A stretch of 64,000 bases of DNA from DASXTK01 sp050744325 (GTDB taxonomy: Bacteria; Actinomycetota; Acidimicrobiia; Acidimicrobiales; VFJN01), in assembly GCA_050744325.1 (NCBI GenBank), contig JBOGHK010000120.1, positions 1 to 64,000 of the forward strand. The letters are read 5' to 3'. Below are positions 33,412-40,205 of the stretch, in pieces; position 1 is the stretch's first letter; each line of letters opens with the position of its first letter. The notes beneath the pieces are model-generated. The model had not been told where the DNA came from and ran no database searches. It saw nothing but the letters and a program-made list of their open reading frames with translations. A program made the position numbers and the translations under genes.

Positions 33412-35352
33412 TTGCCGCTCCGGATCCATCGGTTCGCTGCGCTCTCCCTGCTCACGCTGGTGCCTCAAGGAGTCCCGTCGGTTGCATCGCACGCCAGTGT
33501 CCGCGGCGCCGGTGGGGCCGCGGCTGGGGAGGCCGTCGTCGCCGCTGAGACCGGCGGCGCTGGGGCGGCTGCACCAGGTGAGTACGTCGTCGCGTTCGAC
33601 GCGTCCGGCACGGCGATCACTACCGCCATGCGGACGGTCTACGAGGCCGGGGGCACGATCCTGGATCTCAACCGCTCGCTCGGGGTTGCACTGGTCCGCG
33701 CGGTGCACCGCGACTTCCTCGCCGACGTTCGTCGGGGCGCCGGCATCGAGGGGGCGGGATACAACCACGCCGTGGGGGCCTCCCAGCTCGGGATGCCGCA
33801 TCTCATCGCCACGAGCCACCCACACGAGTCACGCGGATCGGCGAACAGCTCGGCCGTCACTTCTCGCCCGCCGACGCCGTCGCCCGTCGTGACGGTGGGG
33901 CCTGGTGTCCCGGTGGCGGGTCTGGCATCCGTGCCGTCCGTTGCGCCACCGGGGGGTACGGCGCCGGGGGCACGGGCGGCCGGTGGTGCCGGGTCCGTGG
34001 ACCTCGGGACCGCAGCAGTCGGCGTCCCTGCGGCCAGGGTCGCGGCGCCGGGCGCCGAGCCGCTGGCGGACCGGCAGTGGAACATGGCGATGATCGGGGC
34101 GACGGGCGACCAGGCGCACCGTCAGGCCACCGGTGCTGGCGTCGACGTGGGGATCATCGACACCGGCATCGATCCCCGCCACCCTGACATCGCCCCGAAC
34201 TACGACGCCCTGCGGTCACGCAACTTCACCACCGATCGGCCCGAGCTGGACGGTCCGTGCGAGGTGCCGAGCTGCGTCGACCCGCCGAACGTGGACGGCA
34301 GGGGGCACGGCACCCACGTCGCGGGCGTCGTCGCGGCGGCCCGCAACGGCGTGGGGATGGCGGGCGTCGCGCCCGACGCCCGCCTGGTCAGCCTGCGGGC
34401 CGGGCAGGACTCCGGCTACTTCTTCCTCTACGAGACGGTCGACGCCCTCACCGCTGCCGGTGACCTCGGCCTCGACGTCGTGAACATGAGCTTCTACACC
34501 GACCCGTGGCTCTACAACTGCACATCCCGCGGCGAGTACCTCTCGGGCGCGGTCACGGATGACGAGCTCGCCCAACAGCGGTTGACCCGCGAACTGGTCA
34601 CCGCCGCGCTGGAGTACGCGCATCAGCGCGGCGTCACCCTGATCGCCGCGTCCGGCAACGAGCACACCGACCTCGTCGCTGCTGAGCGCGTCGATCAGCT
34701 CACCCCGGGCCCCGGTGGCGCGCCCCGGACGCGGACGCTGCGCAAGAGCTGCATCAACCTCCCCAGCGAGGGCCCGCACGTCGTCTCGGTCGGTGCGGTC
34801 GGCCCCTCAGGCGCCAAGGCCGACTACTCGAACTGGGGATATCCGAGTGTTGTGCTGGTCGCACCGGGTGGATGGAGCCGGGACCGGGGTGGTGCGCCCG
34901 CTGGCCGGTCGCCGAGGAACCTCGTCCTGTCCGCCTATCCCCAGGATGCGGCCATCGCCCAGGGGCTGGCCAGCCCCACAGGTGCTCCGGTCGGCGCGAA
35001 TACCGTGCGGTCGTGCGACGCGTCCGGCGCGACCTGCGGCCTCTACACCTACCTCCAGGGGACGTCGATGGCCGCACCCCACGTCGTCGGGGTCGCTGCG
35101 TTGATCGTGCAGCGCCATGGTGCAGGGACACCGCTGACCGGGTATTCGCTGGCGCCGGATGACGTGGCCGCGCTGCTGGCACGGACCGCGGCCGACCATC
35201 CGTGCCCAGCCGGTGGAGCCGAGGACTACACCGACGAGGGCCGACCGGCTTCCTGGAACGCCCGCTGCGTCGGCGGTCCCCAGGTCAACGAGCTGTACGG
35301 CGAGGGCATCGTCGACGCCGCCGCAGCCACGGCTGTCACAGCCGTGAGGTGA
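33412..35352 (+). CDS. Subtilisin-like (S8) secreted serine protease
   Basis: This ~646-residue precursor has the catalytic triad Asp250 (VGIIDTGIDP), His299 (GRGHGTHVAGV) and Ser552 (GTSMAAPHVVG), with the oxyanion Asn in AASGNEH. The N-terminus is hydrophobic (RFAALSLLTLVPQGVPSVAS) and serves as a signal. Residues ~55-130 resemble a propeptide (EYVVAFDASG). An Ala/Pro/Gly-rich linker (about 145-215) precedes the protease. It starts with TTG after AAAGG. It may be exported as a self-processing protease of unknown target. Confidence 0.88.
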   Translation: MPLRIHRFAALSLLTLVPQGVPSVASHASVRGAGGAAAGEAVVAAETGGAGAAAPGEYVVAFDASGTAITTAMRTVYEAGGTILDLNRSLGVALVRAVHRDFLADVRRGAGIEGAGYNHAVGASQLGMPHLIATSHPHESRGSANSSAVTSRPPTPSPVVTVGPGVPVAGLASVPSVAPPGGTAPGARAAGGAGSVDLGTAAVGVPAARVAAPGAEPLADRQWNMAMIGATGDQAHRQATGAGVDVGIIDTGIDPRHPDIAPNYDALRSRNFTTDRPELDGPCEVPSCVDPPNVDGRGHGTHVAGVVAAARNGVGMAGVAPDARLVSLRAGQDSGYFFLYETVDALTAAGDLGLDVVNMSFYTDPWLYNCTSRGEYLSGAVTDDELAQQRLTRELVTAALEYAHQRGVTLIAASGNEHTDLVAAERVDQLTPGPGGAPRTRTLRKSCINLPSEGPHVVSVGAVGPSGAKADYSNWGYPSVVLVAPGGWSRDRGGAPAGRSPRNLVLSAYPQDAAIAQGLASPTGAPVGANTVRSCDASGATCGLYTYLQGTSMAAPHVVGVAALIVQRHGAGTPLTGYSLAPDDVAALLARTAADHPCPAGGAEDYTDEGRPASWNARCVGGPQVNELYGEGIVDAAAATAVTAVR

Positions 35353-35435
35353 GGCCCGCGGCTGCGAGGTGCCGCCCACGGTTGCGAGGTGTCGCTGTCG
35401 GTGTGCTTGGGATGTGTGGTGGGTGGGTGCGTGCC

Positions 35436-35564
35436 GAGGCGATAGTGGTCGCCGGAGCGGCTTGGAGGCATTGGTGGTCGGAGACCGGGCACTATCGCCT
35501 CGCAAGGCCCGCCGCGACCGCGATTGCCTCGCCAACCAGCCGCGCCCGCTATTGCCTAGGCAAT
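35436..35564. repeat. Nested inverted repeats between convergent genes
   Basis: GAGGCGATAGTG (35436-35447) pairs perfectly with CACTATCGCCTC (35490-35501). Downstream, CTCGCCAACCA and TGGTGGGCGAG are near-complementary around a 14-bp palindrome ATTGCCTAGGCAAT (35551-35564). The region sits between the S8 protease stop and the glycosylase stop, so it may be a double terminator for both convergent transcripts. No other gene or remnant was seen in the 244-bp gap. Confidence 0.5.
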
Positions 35565-35596
35565 TGGTGGGCGAGGGTCTGGATCTTGGGGCGGGC

Positions 35597-37003
35597 TCAA
35601 GTGAGGGCGCGGGCGAGTGTGGGGGCGAGGTCACCACGGTCGACGACGGTGACTCCGCTGGCCAAGCCGAGCCACTGGGCCATCTCTTCGAGCGTGGCCG
35701 CCAGCTCACTTGCCACGTAGTCGAGGTCGTTGAGACCCCTGTGGCCATCGGGCACGCGGCCGCCGAGGGCGCTGGAGCCGCTGGGGCCACCGCCCCGGCC
35801 AGCAGGGCCGCCGAGGGCACCGGAGCCAGCGCGGCCGCCAGAACCAGCCGGGCGACCGAGGGCGCTGGAGCCGGCGGGCGCGCTGCCGAGGCCAGAGAGG
35901 CTGGCATTGCCGGCCTCGGCCCAGGCCGACTGCACCCGCAGCACGCCGGCCTTGCGGTCGGCCTTCAGGTCGACGCGGCCGACGATCGCCTCGTCGAGCA
36001 GGAACGGCAGCACGTAATAGCCGTAGACCCGCTTCGGTGCGGGGGTGTAGATCTCGATGCGGTAGTGCAGGCCCCACAGCCGCTCGGTGCGCTGACGCTC
36101 CCAGATCAGGGAGTCGAACGGCGATAGCAAGGCCCGGGCCCCCATCGAGCGCTTCGGCTGCCGGGCCTCGGGGTGCAGATAGGCCGGCTGTGACCATCCT
36201 TCGACCCGGGTCGCCAGCAACGAACCGTCGGCGACCAGCTCCTTCAGCGCTGCGGCAACCAACGGCCCCCTGATGCGGAAGTAGTCGGCCAGATCGCGGG
36301 CCGTACCGATGCCGAGACACCGCGCCGCCACCAACAACAGTTCGCGCTTCGCTTCGGCCTCGGTCGGTGTGGGCAGGTCGAGGATCTCGGCGGGTAGCCA
36401 CTGCTCGGGCGCCACGTAGACTCGCTCGAAGCTGGTGCGCCGCGTGGCGGTGATCTTGCCGGTCCAGAACAGCCACTCGAGCACTCGCTTGCCGTCGCCC
36501 CAGCCCCACCACGACGACCGCCGCCGGTCGCTCGCGCCATGCGACTCGAACTCGCCGGCGCTCAGCGGCCCGCGTTCGAACACCTCGGCCAGCGTGGCTT
36601 CCAACAGCTGGGGATTCCGGCCGGCCGCGTGGGACACACCGGCCCACTCGTGGCCTTCGTCCATCCGCCAGCGGAACAGCGGATGGCGCTCGACCGGGTT
36701 GAGCGAGGCCATGTGACCCCAGTACTCGAACACGTCGCGCCGGTGCCGGCCATTGGACCGACCGTCGGCCCACAGCCAGCGCGTCAGAGCGTCGCGGTCG
36801 TAGGTGCCGAGCCGGGCGAAGAACACCAGCTCGTGGGTGCGGGTCAGCACGTTGACCGAGTCGAGCTGCACGGTGCCGAGCTGGTCGAGCACCCGGCGGA
36901 AGTGCCGTCGGTCGATGCGCCCGGTGGGCAGTGGCCCGCCAAACCCCTGGGCCGCCAGAGCGATGCGCCGAGCGTCTCGGATCGAGATGTCCACCGCCTT
37001 CAT
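35597..37003 (-). CDS. YcaQ-type DNA glycosylase (winged-helix, crosslink repair family)
   Basis: This 468-residue protein matches the AlkX/YcaQ family that unhooks DNA interstrand crosslinks. It shows ISIRDARRIALAAQGFGGPL, then LGTVQLDSVNVLTRTHELVF and QHE-like segments, winged-helix pieces (LLVAARCLGIGTARDLADYF) and the ending AQWLGLASGVTVVDRGDLAP. Between about residues 372 and 420 a Gly/Ser/Ala/Pro-rich low-complexity insert interrupts the C-terminal domain (GSSALGRPAGSGGRAGSG). Relatives lack such an insert as far as I recall. ATG 37003 is the start. The gene is monocistronic. Confidence 0.85.
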   Translation of the reverse strand: MKAVDISIRDARRIALAAQGFGGPLPTGRIDRRHFRRVLDQLGTVQLDSVNVLTRTHELVFFARLGTYDRDALTRWLWADGRSNGRHRRDVFEYWGHMASLNPVERHPLFRWRMDEGHEWAGVSHAAGRNPQLLEATLAEVFERGPLSAGEFESHGASDRRRSSWWGWGDGKRVLEWLFWTGKITATRRTSFERVYVAPEQWLPAEILDLPTPTEAEAKRELLLVAARCLGIGTARDLADYFRIRGPLVAAALKELVADGSLLATRVEGWSQPAYLHPEARQPKRSMGARALLSPFDSLIWERQRTERLWGLHYRIEIYTPAPKRVYGYYVLPFLLDEAIVGRVDLKADRKAGVLRVQSAWAEAGNASLSGLGSAPAGSSALGRPAGSGGRAGSGALGGPAGRGGGPSGSSALGGRVPDGHRGLNDLDYVASELAATLEEMAQWLGLASGVTVVDRGDLAPTLARALT

Positions 37004-37100
37004 CGGCTCGGCAGGGTATCCACCAATGCGGACACACGCTGACCGCAATTGCCGGAGCTGCGGGTAGTCGCGGGGCACGAGAGTCCCGCCGGACCGGCGG

Positions 37101-37185
37101 CTAGTGCCGTGGCCATGAACCTTCGCCCGTCCACGGCGATCCTGGCCGGCGTGGTGGACGCAAAGGTTTGTGGTCACGGCACTAG
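37101..37185. repeat. 85-bp imperfect inverted repeat
   Basis: CTAGTGCCGTGGCCATGAAC at 37101 pairs with GTTTGTGGTCACGGCACTAG ending 37185. Over 23-bp arms only three positions mismatch, and an inner CGTCCAC/GTGGACG pair extends the stem. It fills most of the gap between the glycosylase and ferredoxin starts. It could be an RNA hairpin, an attenuator or a decayed mobile repeat. Confidence 0.55.
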
Positions 37186-37219
37186 GTTGGCGGTACATGC
37201 CACGAGGGGAGGCCGCTCG

Positions 37220-37423
37220 ATGAGCTACCGAGTAGTTGTCGATTTCGACCTGTGCGAGAGCAACGCACGCTGCATGGAAGCTGCGCCCGAGGTCTTCGAG
37301 GTTCGTGACGACGACTTCCTCTACATCCTCGACGAGCATCCGCCGGAGGAGCTCCGCGCCAAGGTGGAGGAGGCGGTCCGCCGCTGCCCCAAGGCCGCGA
37401 TCTCGATCGCCGACGAACCCTGA
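37220..37423 (+). CDS. Small ferredoxin (single Fe-S cluster)
   Basis: This 67-residue protein is of the [3Fe-4S]/[4Fe-4S] type used with cytochrome P450s. Cys residues occur in FDLCESNARCMEAAPEVFEV (CxxxxxC) and a final RRCPKAA. Spacing with only three conserved Cys fits a 3Fe-4S cluster. It lies 33 bp upstream of a ferredoxin reductase and would receive electrons from it. No P450 is seen in the window. Confidence 0.88.
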   Translation: MSYRVVVDFDLCESNARCMEAAPEVFEVRDDDFLYILDEHPPEELRAKVEEAVRRCPKAAISIADEP

Positions 37424-37456
37424 GACCCGGGGCCACCAGCGCAACCAGCGACCAGG

Positions 37457-38833
37457 ATGCACTCGATCGTCGTCGTCGGCGGCTCGCTGGCGGGTCTGCG
37501 CGCCGCCGAGGCGTTGCGTGACCAGGGCTTCGACGGGTCGATCACCGTCGTCGGCGACGAACCGCACGCGCCGTACGACCGGCCGCCGCTGTCCAAGGAG
37601 GTGCTGGCTGGCACCTGGGAGCCCGAGCGAACCCAGCTGATCACCACCAACGAGGGCGGCTTGGCGGGCCTCGACCTGGACTGGCGGTCGGGCGTCCGTG
37701 CGGTCGGGCTCGACGTCGCCGAGCGCACGGTCCTGGTGGCGCCGGGCCCTGCCACCGAGGCCGCCACGACGCCACCGGCACCTGCGGCGCCACCTGCATC
37801 GGCGGCGCCAGCGACATCCACGACGCCGGAACCCTGGTCGGCCGCTGCCACGAGTGCAGCAGCCGGCGCCCCGGAGGGCCGGCCCGAGCGGCTGGAGTTC
37901 GACGGGTTGATCGTGGCCACCGGTGCACGGCCCCGGCTGCTCCCCTGCATGGTGGAGCCCCGACTCGCGGGCGTTCACACGCTGCGTAGCCTGGACGACT
38001 GCCTCGCCCTTCGGGCCGAGCTCGACGCGTCGCCGCAGCGGGTCGTGGTGATCGGCGCGGGGTTCATCGGCGCCGAGGTGGCCGCGACCTGCCGGACACG
38101 TGGTCTGGACGTGACCCTGGTCGAGGCGCTGCCGGTGCCGTTGGAGCGCGCGGTCGGCCGCGCGGTCGGCGCACTCATGGCTGACGTCCATCGTGACCAC
38201 GGCATCGACGTGCGGCTCGGTGTCGGCGTCGAGAGCTTCGTCGGTGGCTCAACCGGCGGCGGCGACCATCCCAGGATCGAGGCCGTGCGACTCGCGGACG
38301 GCGGCGTCGTGGCCGCCGACGTCGTGGTCGTCGGGGTCGGGGTGGCCCCCAACACCGAGTGGCTGGCCGGATCCGGCCTCGAGGTCGACAACGGCCTCGT
38401 GTGCGACGCGAGCTGTCAGGCCGCCCCTGGAGTCGTCGCCGCGGGCGATGTCGCCCGCTGGCCCAGCGCTCGCTTCGGTGGCCCGCTCCGGGTCGAGCAC
38501 TGGGACAACGCCATCACCATGGGCGAGCACGCCGCCCGTCGCCTGCTCCACGGTGACGGTGAGGATCCGCCGGTCTACGACCCCGTGCCCTGGTTCTGGT
38601 CCGACCAGTACGACCGGCGCGTCCAGCTCGCGGGCCTCGGCGCGGGCGCCGACGAGATGGTCGTCGTCGACGGCTCGCTGGAGGAGCGGCGCTTCGCCGC
38701 GGTGTACCGCCGCGATGACCGGATCGCCGGAGTTCTGGCCATGAACCGTCCCCGCCAGGTCGTCGTGTACCGGGCGCTGATCGAGCGCAACGCCGCGTGG
38801 GACGAGGCACTCGCCGTCGCTCGGTCGACCTGA
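37457..38833 (+). CDS. FAD-dependent ferredoxin reductase (rubredoxin-reductase type)
   Basis: This 458-residue protein has the FAD-binding motif IVVVGGSLAGLRAAEAL (4-20), the NAD(P)H-binding motif VVVIGAGFIGAEVAA and a second FAD motif VVAAGDVARWP. It follows the ferredoxin-reductase family (PdR/CamA-like) in domain order and C-terminal domain (VLAMNRPRQVVVYRALIERN). Residues ~96-143 are a Pro/Ala/Thr-rich insert unusual for the family. It probably transfers electrons from NAD(P)H to the adjacent ferredoxin. Confidence 0.9.
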   Translation: MHSIVVVGGSLAGLRAAEALRDQGFDGSITVVGDEPHAPYDRPPLSKEVLAGTWEPERTQLITTNEGGLAGLDLDWRSGVRAVGLDVAERTVLVAPGPATEAATTPPAPAAPPASAAPATSTTPEPWSAAATSAAAGAPEGRPERLEFDGLIVATGARPRLLPCMVEPRLAGVHTLRSLDDCLALRAELDASPQRVVVIGAGFIGAEVAATCRTRGLDVTLVEALPVPLERAVGRAVGALMADVHRDHGIDVRLGVGVESFVGGSTGGGDHPRIEAVRLADGGVVAADVVVVGVGVAPNTEWLAGSGLEVDNGLVCDASCQAAPGVVAAGDVARWPSARFGGPLRVEHWDNAITMGEHAARRLLHGDGEDPPVYDPVPWFWSDQYDRRVQLAGLGAGADEMVVVDGSLEERRFAAVYRRDDRIAGVLAMNRPRQVVVYRALIERNAAWDEALAVARST

Positions 38834-38854
38834 CCTCGCAGCCGCACGTCGTCG

Positions 38855-39484
38855 ATGACCGCCACCGCCTACCTGCTGCTCGCGTTCACGGTCCTCGCGG
38901 CAGCCGGCGACTGGTGGGCCGTCTGGCGCGAGCGGCGCTGGGCGCACTACGTCTGCAAGCCGCTGGCCATGGTCTGCCTGATCGGTGTCGCTCTGGCGAT
39001 CGAGCCCGAGGACGCCACGGCGAGAGGCTGGTTCGTCGCCGCGTTGGCCTGGTCGCTGGCCGGTGACGTCATCCTGCTGTCCGTGCTGGACAAGGCGTTC
39101 CTGGCCGGCTTGGCAGCGTTCCTGGTGGCCCACCTGGCCTACGTCGTGGGCCTGGGGGTCGTCGGCGGCAGCGGCGTGGGCCTGGTCGTCGGAGCGGCGA
39201 TCGTCGCGGTGCCGCTGCGGATGGTCGGGGTCGCGATCGTCCAGGGGGCCCGGACGCGGTCGTTGGGCCCACCCGTGGTGGCGTACGTCGCGGTGATCAG
39301 CACGATGGTGGTGGCAGCCATCGCCACCGGCCGTCCATGGGCGATCGTGGGCGCGGCCCTGTTCTACGCCTCGGACGCCCTCATCGGCTGGGACCGATTC
39401 GTCCGGCAGCAGGGCTGGCACGCACTCGCCGTCATCATGACCTACCACCTGGGACAGATCGGTCTGGTCCTCTCGCTGGTCTGA
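38855..39484 (+). CDS. YhhN-family lysoplasmalogenase (copy 1)
   Basis: This 209-residue membrane protein has about eight helices and the YhhN motifs HYVCKPLAMVCLIG, LAWSLAGDVILL, FLVAHLAYVVGLG, LFYASDALIGWDRF and YHLGQIGLVLSL. Lysoplasmalogenases cleave the vinyl-ether bond of lysoplasmalogens, a substrate not expected in most actinobacteria, so another ether-lipid role is possible. A paralogue follows 85 bp downstream. The start at 38855 is 21 bp past the reductase stop, so the gene may share its transcript. Confidence 0.88.
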   Translation: MTATAYLLLAFTVLAAAGDWWAVWRERRWAHYVCKPLAMVCLIGVALAIEPEDATARGWFVAALAWSLAGDVILLSVLDKAFLAGLAAFLVAHLAYVVGLGVVGGSGVGLVVGAAIVAVPLRMVGVAIVQGARTRSLGPPVVAYVAVISTMVVAAIATGRPWAIVGAALFYASDALIGWDRFVRQQGWHALAVIMTYHLGQIGLVLSLV

Positions 39485-39569
39485 CACGGTGTGGCCGGGT
39501 CGCCCGGCCCAGAGTGCTCAGAGGGGCCGAAAGTCTTCAGAGCGCGTCCGACGGGGAACGGTTCGCGCT

Positions 39570-40205
39570 GTGAGCGCTACCGCTGTCGTGCTCCTAGGGC
39601 TCACATTGGTGGTGGCCGTCGGCGACTGGCTGGCCCTGGCTCGTGGCGACACGGCTCTCGGCTACCTGTGCAAGCCGCTGGTGCTGTTGTTCCTGGCCCT
39701 GGCCGCGATGGAGATCGCCTCCCCGAACGCCGATGCCACCGCGTGGATCGTCATGGCGCTCGGGCTGTCGGTGGCCGGCGAGCTGCTGTTGACGTTCGAT
39801 CGTGAGCCCACGTTCGTCGTCGCACTGACCCTGTTCGTCGCCGCCCACCTGGCCTACGTCGCGGGCATGGTGACCTTGGGCATCGACAGCAGCCGCATCC
39901 TGGTCGGCTTCGGCGTGGTGGCGGTCGCCGTCGTGGCCGTCGGCCCCAAGATCGTCGGCGGCGTGAAGGAGCACCAGCCTGCGTTGCTACCGTCGATCCA
40001 GGCGTACATCGGCGTCATCTCGGTCGTCGTGGTCGTGGCGATCGCCGCCGGCCGACCCGTCGGGATCGTCGGCGCCGGGCTGTTCTCCGCGGCCGACGCG
40101 CTCGGTGGCTGGAACCGCTACGTCCAGGCCCACCCGATGCTCCCGCTGGCCGGCGCTGTCGCCTACCACCTGGGCCAGATCGGCCTGGTGCTCATGCTCG
40201 TGTGA
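39570..40205 (+). CDS. YhhN-family lysoplasmalogenase (copy 2)
   Basis: This 211-residue paralogue of the preceding gene shares YLCKPLVLLFLAL, LGLSVAGELLLTF, LFVAAHLAYVAGM, LFSAADALGGWNRY and YHLGQIGLVLML. It starts at GTG 39570. The acidic residue of the LAGD motif is replaced (AGELLL has Glu), so activity may differ. Its 3' end overlaps the convergent pepN gene by 14 bp (40192-40205). Confidence 0.85.
   Translation: MSATAVVLLGLTLVVAVGDWLALARGDTALGYLCKPLVLLFLALAAMEIASPNADATAWIVMALGLSVAGELLLTFDREPTFVVALTLFVAAHLAYVAGMVTLGIDSSRILVGFGVVAVAVVAVGPKIVGGVKEHQPALLPSIQAYIGVISVVVVVAIAAGRPVGIVGAGLFSAADALGGWNRYVQAHPMLPLAGAVAYHLGQIGLVLMLV

Noticed and set aside
31161..33455. Upstream extension of the threonine dehydratase frame to more than 1200 residues
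   Set aside because: The extension is antisense to menC and map sequence and lacks similarity; the enzyme begins near 31148.
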